Assembly: GCA_947259185.1 (NCBI GenBank)
Contig: CAMYKT010000002.1
Location: 1-64,000 of the forward strand
Source of the DNA: an uncultured Methanobacteriaceae archaeon
Lineage (GTDB): Archaea; Methanobacteriota; Methanobacteria; Methanobacteriales; Methanobacteriaceae
Direction of reading: 5' to 3'
DNA: 64,000 bases
Program-made: the position numbers and the translations under genes
Notes under the pieces: generated by a model
Database searches by the model: none
The model's input: only the letters and a program-made list of their open reading frames with translations
What the model was told of the DNA's origin: nothing
Part shown: positions 8,006 to 16,947 of the stretch, piece after piece
Position numbering within the stretch: position 1 is the first letter of the stretch
How the letters are laid out: every line of letters starts with the position of its first letter

Positions 8006-9400
8006 TTAATATAATAAACTAAGATTTTCTTTATCTTCTTTTTTCTTTTGGCTTTCTAAAAGTTGGCATGCTTCTTGCATATCGCCAAGTAAAGTTTCAA
8101 TCATATCCCGGCTGAAGTTTTCCTTAATCACCATGCGCAGTACCTGCTCATCCTGAGCATTTTCCGGTAACCTATAGGCAGGGATAATCCAGCCCTTCTC
8201 CCGTAGTTTATCAGATAATTGATAAACCGTAAAATCAACCTTTTTCAATTTAACAGTAACCAGGGGAAAGATCACTTCTTTATTGATTACTTCAAATTTT
8301 CCTGTTTTTTCCAGTTCCCGGGCCAGATATTTAGCATTTGCTGATAAATTTTCCATGATCGATTGGTATCCTTCAAATCCCAGCCGTATGAAGTTATAAT
8401 ACTGGGCGATAATGGTGCTGCTTCCCTTGGAGAAGTTAAGGGAGTAGTTAGCCATGTTACCACCTAAATAGGTAATATTAAAGACCAGGGCATCTGGTAC
8501 ATATTTTTTATCCTTGAAAATCAGCCAGCCAATACCCGGATAGACCAGTCCGTATTTATGGCCTGATACATTGATGGATCGTACCTGTTCTAATCTAAAA
8601 TCCCATTCCATATCAGGGTAGAGGAAGGGTAATATGAATCCACCACTGGCCCCATCCACATGTAAAGGTATATCCCAACCTTTGGTTTTTTTTATTTCCA
8701 CCAGTTTATCATTAATCTCTTTTATAGGGTCCATCTGTCCGGTGAAGGTGGTGCCTACCACCGCCCCTACAGCAATGGTATTTTCATCAACTTCCCGAGC
8801 AACACTCTCGGCAGTGATGGTGTAGAGGTCTTCTTTTAAAGGTATGAGTTTTAGTTCCACGTCAAAGTACCGGGCGAATTTCTCCCACACGGTATGTACA
8901 TCGGCACCCATGACGATATTGGGTTTATCATAGGGTTTTCCTTCTTTTTTCCTTTTTTCTCTCCAGCTCCACTTATGGGCTAAAAGACCCAGCATTATAG
9001 CCTCTGAAGATCCTATAGTGGCAGTGCCTAATGATTTACATTCAGAAGGAGCGTTGAATAAATGGGAGAGCATATTCACCACCCTTTCCTGTATTTTAAG
9101 GGTCTGGGGATATTCATCAGTATCCACATAATTTTTATCCACCGACTCCATAATGAGCTTATCTGCCTCGGGTTCCATCCAGGTGGTGACAAAACTGGCC
9201 AGGTTAAGACTGGGGTTACCATCTAAATTTAGCTCATCTTTTATAAGTAAATAGGCCGCCCGGGCTGGCATTCCCTCTGGTGGTAATTCAAATTTAGGGA
9301 TACTTTTTTCAAAGTAACGAGTCCCGTAAGGTGTGGTTTCAGGTGAATGCTCTTTTTGTGATTTTTTTAATTTAGTGGTATCTATCTTCTCAGATAGCAT
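8006..9400 (-). CDS. gadB: Glutamate decarboxylase
   Basis: The 464-residue protein is a full-length group II PLP-dependent decarboxylase of the GadB type. It has the N-terminal YGTRYF and [15 protein letters not shown] blocks, a central HVDGASGGF motif and the PLP-binding lysine in [11 protein letters not shown] (K282). The expected reaction is L-glutamate to 4-aminobutyrate plus CO2, consuming a proton. It is distinct from the shorter archaeal MfnA tyrosine/aspartate decarboxylase. No glutamate/GABA antiporter is visible in the window, so an acid-resistance circuit cannot be completed here. It is upstream of DUF6448 in a probable two-gene operon. Confidence 0.93.
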   Translation of the reverse strand: MLSEKIDTTKLKKSQKEHSPETTPYGTRYFEKSIPKFELPPEGMPARAAYLLIKDELNLDGNPSLNLASFVTTWMEPEADKLIMESVDKNYVDTDEYPQTLKIQERVVNMLSHLFNAPSECKSLGTATIGSSEAIMLGLLAHKWSWREKRKKEGKPYDKPNIVMGADVHTVWEKFARYFDVELKLIPLKEDLYTITAESVAREVDENTIAVGAVVGTTFTGQMDPIKEINDKLVEIKKTKGWDIPLHVDGASGGFILPFLYPDMEWDFRLEQVRSINVSGHKYGLVYPGIGWLIFKDKKYVPDALVFNITYLGGNMANYSLNFSKGSSTIIAQYYNFIRLGFEGYQSIMENLSANAKYLARELEKTGKFEVINKEVIFPLVTVKLKKVDFTVYQLSDKLREKGWIIPAYRLPENAQDEQVLRMVIKENFSRDMIETLLGDMQEACQLLESQKKKEDKENLSLLY

Positions 9401-9524
9401 ATTAAAAGCCCCTCTTTTTATAGTGCTTTAATATATGATAAATTATTACTAAAACAATTTTGCACTAACTAAGCTAATCCCGGGTATTATAAATAGGGGA
9501 GGTTTAAAGAATTAATGAGTTATT

Positions 9525-10265
9525 TTATTTTATTTTTACACTTCGCATCCCGTGTTTTATTATCCACTCAGTTTCCTTACCCATTTTATCTTTTTGCCAC
9601 TCATTGATTATCTGGTAAGCCTTATCCGGGTCTTCTTTCATGAGATCATTTAAGTTATTACCCACACTTTTTTGTACAAATCGTTCCGGGTCGGATTTTA
9701 GTTGGGATAGTATTTCTTTATAGGCATCAAATTCCTCTAATGCTACCAGTAATTTTTTTGACCAGGGCAGTCTGATACGAAGGCCTTCACTGGAGAGTCT
9801 CCTCACATGGACACTACTATCTTTAGTCCATTTTTTAATGATGAATAGTGATTTTTTAGGATATTTCTTTATAAGAGGCCTTATAGCAAATTCACCAGTG
9901 AAACGTTTGGTTAATTCATGAATAAAATCCATGGAAGTGGAAAAATCTTTTGTGCCATGTTTTTCCACATATCGTCCTACAGGCCATAGCCACCATCCCT
10001 CCCGAAACATTCCATCAGTAGTTTCTAGTTCCGGGCCCAGAATTTCATGGAAAATCTGAATATTCTCTTTATAATCCGGTTTTAAGGTTAACTCCAGGGC
10101 CTCTACAAATAGATCCTGACGTTCTAAAAATCTCTTATCATCCAATCTCTCAGTAATATAGGTAACGAATTTATCCACATCAAATAGAGAATATCTGGCT
10201 TTAATTTTAGAGCCCAGAAGGCGTGCTGCTTCCGGGTCATAATAATCTTTGAATTTTTTGGCCAT
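9525..10265 (-). CDS. DNA alkylation repair protein, AlkC/AlkD-like HEAT fold
   Basis: The 246-residue protein is made of short helical repeats with the features of AlkC/AlkD-type glycosylases, including LYVEAL-like repeats, HVRRLSSEGLRIRLPWS (about 150-166) and FVQKSVGNNLNDL. Known members excise N3- or N7-alkylated purines by recognising deformed backbone. The motif following HVRR and SSEG favours the AlkC branch over AlkD. There is no signal peptide. It lies alone between gadB and the second adhesin-like gene, all on the minus strand but with more than 100 bases on each side. Confidence 0.75.
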   Translation of the reverse strand: MAKKFKDYYDPEAARLLGSKIKARYSLFDVDKFVTYITERLDDKRFLERQDLFVEALELTLKPDYKENIQIFHEILGPELETTDGMFREGWWLWPVGRYVEKHGTKDFSTSMDFIHELTKRFTGEFAIRPLIKKYPKKSLFIIKKWTKDSSVHVRRLSSEGLRIRLPWSKKLLVALEEFDAYKEILSQLKSDPERFVQKSVGNNLNDLMKEDPDKAYQIINEWQKDKMGKETEWIIKHGMRSVKIK

Positions 10266-10355
10266 ATTAAGAAATAAGGAGTATAAAATATTAATATTTT
10301 TTTAAAAAATTAAGATGAATACAGAGATTATCACAGAGGAATTCTAAATTTATCT

Positions 10356-10374
10356 AAAAAAAGAAAAAAAGGGG
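10356..10374 (-). terminator. Oligo-T terminator after second adhesin-like gene
   Basis: On the minus strand C4 is followed by T7, C and T7 just past the gene end, the same arrangement seen after the first adhesin-like gene. Confidence 0.55.
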
Positions 10375-10388
10375 AAATTTATTGTTTT

Positions 10389-13300
10389 TTATCTTACCCG
10401 GCGGGTGTTTATAACCACATAATTTGGTAGTACTCCTCGTTCAGCCTTAAAAGCTACAATACGAGCAAAACTATCCACCAGTGCCTGGAAACGAATGTTA
10501 CCCAGAGAACTTCGGGCAAAGTTAGGTGCCACACCATTATTTCGAATGAAGTTATTCACTCTGAGGGCCATATCCATATAACCCGCCTTGTAAAGGTTAC
10601 GGTTAATAATGGTTGAACCTGCAGCTTTAGGTGCCGTTTTAACATCCATGGCCTTAAATTCATTAGCCCCGGATATTAAACTGGCTGTGGATAACTCCAA
10701 AAATACGGGCATGGTCACATAATGGGTGATACCAGCGGTATCTTCCATACGCACCCAGTTAGGTAAAACACCACGACTGGTGATGAAATTCCTGACTCGA
10801 ATAGCCGCATCCTGCACCATTAAACGAGTGAAAATACCAGTTTCCGGTGCATCTGCTACAAAGACTGCAGTAACAGACCTGTCCCCATCCATAGTTATAG
10901 TCTGAGGATTAGTGCTTCCAGTAAGGTCTCCAGTCCAATGACTGAAACTCCAACCCTGATTAGCCACAGCAGTCAATGTAACCACAGTACCTGCAGGATA
11001 AGAAGCCATATCTGGATTCTTAGTAACAGTACCCTGGCCGGTGACATTCACCAGCAGGTTGTGTTCTGATCCTGTAATCTGCACCGTATCTGATAGTTCC
11101 TCCTCATCCAGTATTGCGTTAACTGTAGCTAGTCCTGATTGAGTACCATTTAAAGTAGCAGTGGCCACACCATTACTGGTGGGTTTATCCACAACTTGAC
11201 TACCCACTTCTCCTAAATCAGTTTTAAAAGTCACTAAAGTACCATCTGGTAAGTGACCATTAGCTGGATCTAGCGGAGTAAACGTGGTACCATCAAAGGC
11301 CAGGTTGAAGTTAGCAGTTATAGTTGATGTTTCACCCTGAGCAATACTAGTAGGATCAACCTGGAAGGTCATGTATAACCATGGCCAGAGATCCACATCA
11401 CCAAAATAACTGCTTATGGCATCATAATTAGATCCCCACCAGTTATACTCAGCATTTACAGTACCGTATTGTGAGTCTAGGGAATGGTAAATCGCTTTAG
11501 GGGAATTGTCCACTATGCGGTTGAAGTTCATGGTCACCATGCTGTCATATGTGTAAATTCCTCCACCATATGCATTACTAACGGCAGTTGCAGTGTTATG
11601 GTTGATGTTGCTGTTGGTTACGGTTAAAGTACCACCATAAGTGTAGATTCCTCCACCATAGCTGTCTGTTGAAAGGGCATTTGCGGTGTTGTGATTTATC
11701 TTGCTGTTATTGATGGTCAAAGAACCATAATGGTTGAAAATAGCTCCTCCACGTGCGCCAGATACTTCAAAACTAGTTGCAATATTTCGTAGTAATTCAC
11801 TGTTATCCAGGACAACTTCCCGGTCGATGTTGTAGATTCCACCACCAAATTGAGCTGTATTATCATTTATGGCTGAGTTTTGAATGTTTAAGGTTCCATC
11901 ATTTGATATTCCACCACCGTAACTAGTAGCAGTGTTGTGGATTATGTTTGTATCGGTGAGAGTCAAAGTACCACTCCAGTGGTGTATTCCCCCACCCTGA
12001 ATAGATGCGATGTTACCAGTGATTGTTGAATCAGAGATACTGGTGGTTCCAGAATTCCAGATTCCAGCTCCAATAACAGCATTATTCTCCTGGATAGTGG
12101 ATCCGGTGATGGTTAGTGAACTCTGGTAATTGTAGATTCCACCCCCATTAGTGGCGTTGTTGCCTTTGATAATTGTATCCGTGATGGTCATGGTGGCTGT
12201 GTTGTATCCAGAGCCAGTGTGGTAATAAATTCCACCACCTTTTGAAGTAGAAGTACTGTAGATAGCGTTATCCTGGATAGTACAATCATTTATGGTGACT
12301 GTGTTATGATAACCATAACTCATACTGATCCCACCACCATTAGCATATCCTCCGTTAACTCGGTTGGAACTTACACTTCCACCGGTGACGGTCATGGTGC
12401 CTCCTGAGTTGTAGATTCCACCACCTTCAGCCCAAAAACCATCTTGTCCAGTTACTGTGTTTTGGTTGATGTTACTGTTGTTTAAGGTTAAACTACCACC
12501 ATAAAGGTAGATTCCACCACCATAAGCTGAGGTGTCGCTGGCTTCGGCTAAGTTTTGATTGATGTTGCTGTTGCTAATGTTCATAGTACCATAGTAGTTG
12601 TAGATACCTCCACCATAGGCGTCATATCCCGATGCTATGTTGCCTTCCAGGTTGCTGTTATCCATAATCAAAGTACCTCTATTGTAAATACCGCCACCAT
12701 AGGCATCATCAGGATAGCTGCTCTGGGCTCTGTTACCGTTTATATTACTGTTATTTATAATCAAGGTCCCGTAGTTGTAGATTCCACCACCCATAACCTC
12801 ATCAGAAGAACTGATAGCTTGATTGTACTGAACGGTGCTATCTTCAATCGTCATGGTCCCCCAGTTATTTATTCCACCACCATAGACAGAGTAACCGGTA
12901 GCAGTGTTGTATTCAACCGTGCTACCTTTTAGGGTCATGTTTCCATAGTTGAAGATTCCTCCTCCGTAACAATGTCCATAAATATGCGTGGGGTTAGCTT
13001 GATTGCTTTTAACTGTACAGTTATTGAGAGTTAAATTACCATCATTATAGATTCCACCACCATAGGTATCAGAACCTGTAACTCTACCATTTCGTATGGT
13101 AAATAGACTGATACTAACTGTAGCACCAGTATTAATAGTTATGGGTCGTCCATTGTTAGATCCATCGATGATGGTGTTCTCCTGACTTTGACCCACCAGA
13201 TTTAAATTCTTATTAATAGTCAGATGTTCGTAGTAGGTCCCATCAGCAACATTAACCGTACCATCCACACTTACGGAAGTTATTCCCTTTCCAATAGTTA

Positions 13301-13451
13301 GATAAGGGTATAGCTCGCTTCCATCGTTATCATCATTACCGGTGGGTGAAACGTATTTCACACTATCAGGATCCACCGTAGCAGATACTGCACCAACCAT
13401 GGTGAAAGCTAATATCAGAACTGTTAGAGTTATTATTAGTTGTTTTTTCAC
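10389..13451 (-). CDS. Large secreted adhesin-like protein with pseudomurein-binding repeats
   Basis: The product has about 1020 residues. A signal peptide (VKKQLIITLTVLILA) is followed by the same YVSPTGNDDNDGSELYPYL start as its shorter relative. A long right-handed beta-helix (residues ~110-660) carries many GGGIYN-GT-TI-NS-I-N-A repeats. Next are an NWWGSN motif, an Ig-like domain, one InlB-type B-repeat (GWSFSHWTGDLTG) and the C-terminal pseudomurein-binding repeats. It should be exported and attached to the pseudomurein wall. The start is GTG at 13451, 6 bases after AGGAGGTGA; an ATG further upstream lies ahead of that site and is less likely. DNA of the 5' and 3' ends is close to that of 3051-5207, pointing to duplication with exchange. 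Confidence 0.88.
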   Translation of the reverse strand: MKKQLIITLTVLILAFTMVGAVSATVDPDSVKYVSPTGNDDNDGSELYPYLTIGKGITSVSVDGTVNVADGTYYEHLTINKNLNLVGQSQENTIIDGSNNGRPITINTGATVSISLFTIRNGRVTGSDTYGGGIYNDGNLTLNNCTVKSNQANPTHIYGHCYGGGIFNYGNMTLKGSTVEYNTATGYSVYGGGINNWGTMTIEDSTVQYNQAISSSDEVMGGGIYNYGTLIINNSNINGNRAQSSYPDDAYGGGIYNRGTLIMDNSNLEGNIASGYDAYGGGIYNYYGTMNISNSNINQNLAEASDTSAYGGGIYLYGGSLTLNNSNINQNTVTGQDGFWAEGGGIYNSGGTMTVTGGSVSSNRVNGGYANGGGISMSYGYHNTVTINDCTIQDNAIYSTSTSKGGGIYYHTGSGYNTATMTITDTIIKGNNATNGGGIYNYQSSLTITGSTIQENNAVIGAGIWNSGTTSISDSTITGNIASIQGGGIHHWSGTLTLTDTNIIHNTATSYGGGISNDGTLNIQNSAINDNTAQFGGGIYNIDREVVLDNSELLRNIATSFEVSGARGGAIFNHYGSLTINNSKINHNTANALSTDSYGGGIYTYGGTLTVTNSNINHNTATAVSNAYGGGIYTYDSMVTMNFNRIVDNSPKAIYHSLDSQYGTVNAEYNWWGSNYDAISSYFGDVDLWPWLYMTFQVDPTSIAQGETSTITANFNLAFDGTTFTPLDPANGHLPDGTLVTFKTDLGEVGSQVVDKPTSNGVATATLNGTQSGLATVNAILDEEELSDTVQITGSEHNLLVNVTGQGTVTKNPDMASYPAGTVVTLTAVANQGWSFSHWTGDLTGSTNPQTITMDGDRSVTAVFVADAPETGIFTRLMVQDAAIRVRNFITSRGVLPNWVRMEDTAGITHYVTMPVFLELSTASLISGANEFKAMDVKTAPKAAGSTIINRNLYKAGYMDMALRVNNFIRNNGVAPNFARSSLGNIRFQALVDSFARIVAFKAERGVLPNYVVINTRRVR

Positions 13452-13489
13452 GTTTTTCACCTCCTTGTACAATCAATCATTAAAATAAT

Positions 13490-14104
13490 AGAAGATAACT
13501 GAAAATAAATGATTATTTTTTGTAAATAAAAAGGACGGCTAATTAAAGCTAAATAAACTCCTTGTACAGCACTAAAACAGCTGAAACTGAATTTTCTTTA
13601 AAAAAAGGGATTACTAATCCCCTTATCTGATAATCAAACACTACACTATTAGTAATAACACTAAATAAATCTGCCTATTTGTTTGTGATATCATAAACAA
13701 ACTCATATAATTAATAAATAATTTTAACAAAAGATGGCCCAGGAATCTTATAATAAAAAAAAGTTTTTATAAATAACTATTCTAAATAATCCCTATTATT
13801 TACATTCACACCCTTTATTGAGATTTTACCCTAATTTTAAAACTGTGAGGTAGGTTCTGACAGTTAATTTAGGTTTATTTTTGGAAATGGAGTGGATATT
13901 TTCTGGGGCTCTTATGGAGCATAAGACCCCTAAATCCTTATCGACTTTTTTAATTTATTCCATACTCCATCTCCATCCCCAGCGCCTACTAAGCCATATT
14001 CAATTTAATTATTTATTCAGGCCCCTTTATTATGGCAGGGATAACTCTGTAGAAGGTTAAAAATGGTATAAAAAATCCCCCGTCCTTTCCATTTAACCAG
14101 AACA
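13490..14104. other. AT-rich intergenic region without a visible gene
   Basis: No reading frame with a credible start and ribosome binding site was found on either strand. The stretch holds the upstream region of the large adhesin-like gene (minus strand), including a 24-bp palindrome at 13678-13701, and leads into the TetR promoter. Confidence 0.5.
13678..13701. promoter_or_regulatory. 24-bp near-perfect palindrome, candidate operator
   Basis: Centred on GATATC, 11 of 12 base pairs are complementary; the half site reads TTTGTTTGTGAT. It lies about 227 bases upstream of the large adhesin-like gene. The binding protein is unknown. Confidence 0.5.
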
Positions 14105-14170
14105 TTTATATAGTCCGGTGAACAAGAGACTATATACTGACTCATGAGTCATATATATGATTAATAGTCA
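14105..14170 (+). promoter_or_regulatory. Promoter and operator region of the TetR operon
   Basis: A TTTATATA box (14105-14112) is followed by the perfect 14-bp palindrome TGACTCATGAGTCA (14138-14151). A looser TGA-N7-TCA copy lies at 14158-14170. The palindrome sits where a repressor would cover the transcription start, about 60 bases before the TetR gene, consistent with autoregulation. Confidence 0.6.
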
Positions 14171-14209
14171 TTTATATGATTTGAAGTTATAACAGGGTAG
14201 GTAAAACAC

Positions 14210-14854
14210 ATGTCAATGATAAAATGGAAAGAAAGAGAAAGGCAAGAGCGTCAAAATGATATTATAGATGCTGCCCGGGAATTATTAACTGATAGGGACT
14301 TTAATGAAGTTTCTATGGATGAAATAGCCCGGAAAGTCGGTCTGGGTAAAAGTACGCTCTATCTATATTTTAAAAACAAAGAATCACTCTACTTTGCCAT
14401 AGTCCTGCGTGGTATTCGCATCTGGGTTGAAATGGTTAAAGAAGAACTTAAAAAAGGAAATAGTGGTTATGAAGAGTTTGTATTATATAAAAATGCCAGT
14501 AGAGAGTTTTCTAATAAATACCCGGACTATTTCCGGTTGTTGTATTCTCCCACCTCCATTAAAAAACAGTTTGATAGGGATAAAATGAACCGCAGCCCCC
14601 AGTTCCAGGAAGTAAGGGAATTATTTAAGGAACTGATGCTTCTGGGAATCGATTCAGTGCAAAAAGGTATAGATGAAGGGGATATCAGACCAGAAGTAAA
14701 TCCCGTGGAAGTAATTATTCTCTTATCAGTAATCTACAATGGTATGGCCAATATGGGAGACTGGAGCAGAGAAATATTGGAAACAAATAGTATCAGTAAA
14801 GATAAATTCAGTGCGGACGTAGGAGATTTATTTTTACAATTGCTAAGGAAGTAA
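14210..14854 (+). CDS. TetR/AcrR family transcriptional regulator
   Basis: The 214-residue protein has the TetR N-terminal helix-turn-helix (IIDAARELL, VSMDEIARKVGLGKSTLYLYFKNKESLYFAI; residues ~17-62). A variable helical ligand-binding domain follows. It should bind DNA as a dimer and release it on ligand binding. The first gene of a probable operon, it ends 17 bases before the iron-sulfur flavoprotein gene. A perfect palindrome upstream of it (14138-14151) is the likely operator. The ligand is unknown; the neighbouring redox proteins suggest a quinone, aromatic or oxidative signal, but this is inference. Confidence 0.92.
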   Translation: MSMIKWKERERQERQNDIIDAARELLTDRDFNEVSMDEIARKVGLGKSTLYLYFKNKESLYFAIVLRGIRIWVEMVKEELKKGNSGYEEFVLYKNASREFSNKYPDYFRLLYSPTSIKKQFDRDKMNRSPQFQEVRELFKELMLLGIDSVQKGIDEGDIRPEVNPVEVIILLSVIYNGMANMGDWSREILETNSISKDKFSADVGDLFLQLLRK

Positions 14855-14871
14855 AAAAAGGAGGATTATTT

Positions 14872-15441
14872 ATGCAAAAAGTTCTTTTATTATGTGGAAG
14901 TCCCCGGCCCCATGCTAACACCTATCAGGTTTTGGAAGAGTGCGCCGGTGCCATAAAGCAGGAAGGTTTAGAAACTGAGATAATATCCCTGGCTGGTAAA
15001 AATATCAGATCTTGTATTCATTGTAAAAAATGCGCCGAATTGAATGAGTGCATCCTGGATGATGGGTTAAATGAGATTATAGCCAAGCTTAGAGAATCTG
15101 AGGGATTTATTGTAGGATCCCCGGTTTATTTTGGAACCGCCCGGGGAGACCTGATGTCCGCCCTGCAGAGAATAGGGATGGTGTCCTTTTATCATGATTT
15201 TTTATCCTGGAAAGTGGGAGGCCCCCTATCCATTGCCCGTCGCGGAGGTCATACCTCCACCCTGCAGGAAATGTTAATGTTCTTTTTATATAATGATATG
15301 ATTGTTCCCGGATCCTGTAGCTGGAATATGGTTTTTGGATGGGCTCCTGGTGAAGTACAGGATGATAAAGAAGGAATGAAAGTTATAAGAAAGTTTGGAA
15401 TTAATGTGGCCACCTTAATTAAAAAATTAAATAAGGAATGA
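14872..15441 (+). CDS. Iron-sulfur flavoprotein (Isf-type NADPH-FMN reductase family)
   Basis: The 189-residue protein starts with a flavodoxin-like loop (LLCGSPRPHANTYQVLEE) for FMN. It also has the compact Cys motif C48-x2-C51-x2-C54-x5-C60 that holds a [4Fe-4S] cluster in methanogen Isf proteins. The GSPVYFGTARGDLMSAL block is the second FMN contact. Isf proteins pass electrons from ferredoxin and reduce O2 or peroxide in vitro. The RBS AAAGGAGG is 7 bases before ATG. It follows the TetR gene and precedes a DUF169 gene, so it is probably controlled by that repressor. Confidence 0.85.
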   Translation: MQKVLLLCGSPRPHANTYQVLEECAGAIKQEGLETEIISLAGKNIRSCIHCKKCAELNECILDDGLNEIIAKLRESEGFIVGSPVYFGTARGDLMSALQRIGMVSFYHDFLSWKVGGPLSIARRGGHTSTLQEMLMFFLYNDMIVPGSCSWNMVFGWAPGEVQDDKEGMKVIRKFGINVATLIKKLNKE

Positions 15442-15475
15442 TTAAATTTCGAAAGTAAGTATAAAGGTGCTAAAT

Positions 15476-16162
15476 ATGGATTATAGTAAGTCAGGTGCGA
15501 AATTAAAGGAACTATTAAAATTGGAAAATGAAATGGTGGCCCTGAAATGGTCGGTGGATGAACCGGATGATATTAAAAAGGAGGAAGGTAAGTCCCGATT
15601 CTGCAGTAAGCTGGAAAAAGCATCACAAGGTGAAGTATTCTATGCCACCGCCCAGGAAGAGGAATGCCTGGGAGGTGCTCGCTATGCCGGACTTAAGGAT
15701 ATCCATGAATATCCCGCCCAGGTGCAAAGTGGGGCCTTTCTAATCCCCCGGGGAGTATATAAAAATATCCCCGCGGTGCAGCGTTCCTGGGAAAAGGAGA
15801 TAAACATAGAACCCGGTATTTTTAAGGCGGTGATTTTTGCTCCTTTAAGTAAGGCAAAGTTTGAGCCAGATGTGATATTTATAGTCTGCAAGGCCAAACA
15901 GGGCATGGAAATTCTTCATGCCAATGCCTATGAGTCGGGAGAGCATGCCCGGGGTGCTGATGCTGCCCCTATATGCAGTTCTATGGCGGCCTTACCCTAC
16001 CTCACCGGAAAAGTTACTTATGGCTTTGGGGATATAGGTGCACGGAAAAATATGGATCTGGATGAGGAAGATATTATGGTGAGTATTCCTGAGAGTGAAT
16101 TATCCCGTATTGTATCCAATTTGACTCAGATGCGTACTAAAATCTTCTTTAAGGAAGAATGA
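15476..16162 (+). CDS. DUF169 family protein
   Basis: The 228-residue protein matches DUF169, a family widespread in methanogens and anaerobes. It has LKWSVDEPDDI, a Cys-bearing central segment (EEECLGGARYAGL), PRGVYKNIPAV, and a C-terminal ADAAPICSSMAALPYLTGKVTYGFGDIGAR block. Function is unknown; the conserved Cys residues could carry a metal or a cluster. I chose ATG 15476 because AAAGGTG ends 6 bases upstream; the GTG nine bases earlier is part of that site. It is the third gene of the probable TetR-controlled operon. Confidence 0.85.
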   Translation: MDYSKSGAKLKELLKLENEMVALKWSVDEPDDIKKEEGKSRFCSKLEKASQGEVFYATAQEEECLGGARYAGLKDIHEYPAQVQSGAFLIPRGVYKNIPAVQRSWEKEINIEPGIFKAVIFAPLSKAKFEPDVIFIVCKAKQGMEILHANAYESGEHARGADAAPICSSMAALPYLTGKVTYGFGDIGARKNMDLDEEDIMVSIPESELSRIVSNLTQMRTKIFFKEE

Positions 16163-16236
16163 TTTTATGGTCCTGATAGTCATTTAGTCATAATTCCGAA
16201 TCAATAGCAAAAAATTGGATGAAAATCTCTTAAAAA

Positions 16237-16277
16237 TAAACCAGATTAGTTGCAACTAATAATAATATCCTGGTTTA
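16237..16277. promoter_or_regulatory. Nested inverted repeats, candidate operator of the SRPBCC gene
   Basis: An inner perfect 16-bp palindrome ATTAGTTGCAACTAAT (16245-16260) is directly preceded by TAAACCAG (16237-16244). The exact inverse CTGGTTTA follows at 16270-16277. It lies about 90 bases before the SRPBCC gene. AGTTGCAACT-type dyads are typical of MarR-like operators; which regulator binds is unknown. Confidence 0.55.
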
Positions 16278-16363
16278 ATTAATATTTTAATCTTTAAAAA
16301 TCAAATATATATTATGTGGTTAATTTTTAGAACTTCTGATTTAAAAAAAAGGGGGAATTAAGA

Positions 16364-16825
16364 ATGGTGAATCAACAATACTCTATAGTAATTAATGCAC
16401 CTCCCAAAAAAGTTTGGCATAGCATGCTTGACCCGGATACTTACCAGATCTGGACTGCACCATTTATGCCCGGCTCTTTCTATGAAGGGGAATGGGAAAC
16501 AGGTAGTAAGATGCTTTTCCTGGTAGAAGACAAAAAAGGCATGATGTCGGGAATGGTAAGTAAGATTAAAGAAAGCCGGCCTTATGAATTCGTCTCTATT
16601 GAACATAAAGGTGTGGTGGAAGATGGAAAAGAAAAAGAGATTGAGGAATTAGCAGGAACACTGGAAAATTATACCTTTAAAGAGGTTGATGGTAAAACTG
16701 AGGTAATAGTGGATTTAAGAGGGCCGGGAGACATTGATGAAGAATGGCAACAGGAGGAGGATATCTGGTCCCAGTCTCTGCATATTCTAAAAGAAATAGC
16801 AGAAAATAAGTCAAAAAATGTTTAA
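16364..16825 (+). CDS. SRPBCC/START-like domain protein (AHSA1 type)
   Basis: The 153-residue protein has the helix-grip pattern of the AHSA1/polyketide cyclase-like SRPBCC superfamily. A first strand (QYSIVINAPPKKVWHSMLD) is followed by WTAPFMPGSFYEGEWETGSKMLF, a series of beta strands and a long C-terminal helix. Members bind hydrophobic ligands or act as Hsp90 co-chaperone-like domains; no specific ligand can be assigned. AGGGGG lies 8 bases before ATG. It appears monocistronic, with a strong palindrome in its promoter region. Confidence 0.85.
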   Translation: MVNQQYSIVINAPPKKVWHSMLDPDTYQIWTAPFMPGSFYEGEWETGSKMLFLVEDKKGMMSGMVSKIKESRPYEFVSIEHKGVVEDGKEKEIEELAGTLENYTFKEVDGKTEVIVDLRGPGDIDEEWQQEEDIWSQSLHILKEIAENKSKNV

Positions 16826-16947
16826 AACCAGAAGATTAATATTCCCGGAGAAATGGTAAAAAATTGGTATCGTTAGAGCTTTAAATTTGAGTTTAATAAA
16901 AAAAACATCATAAAACTTTATCTTAAAAGTAAATACGTTTTAAAAAT

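Noticed and set aside
12555..12932. Plus-strand reading frame of 125 codons
   Set aside because: It is antisense to the beta-helix repeats of the large adhesin-like gene and has no independent support; the Val/Ile-rich product reflects the repeats.
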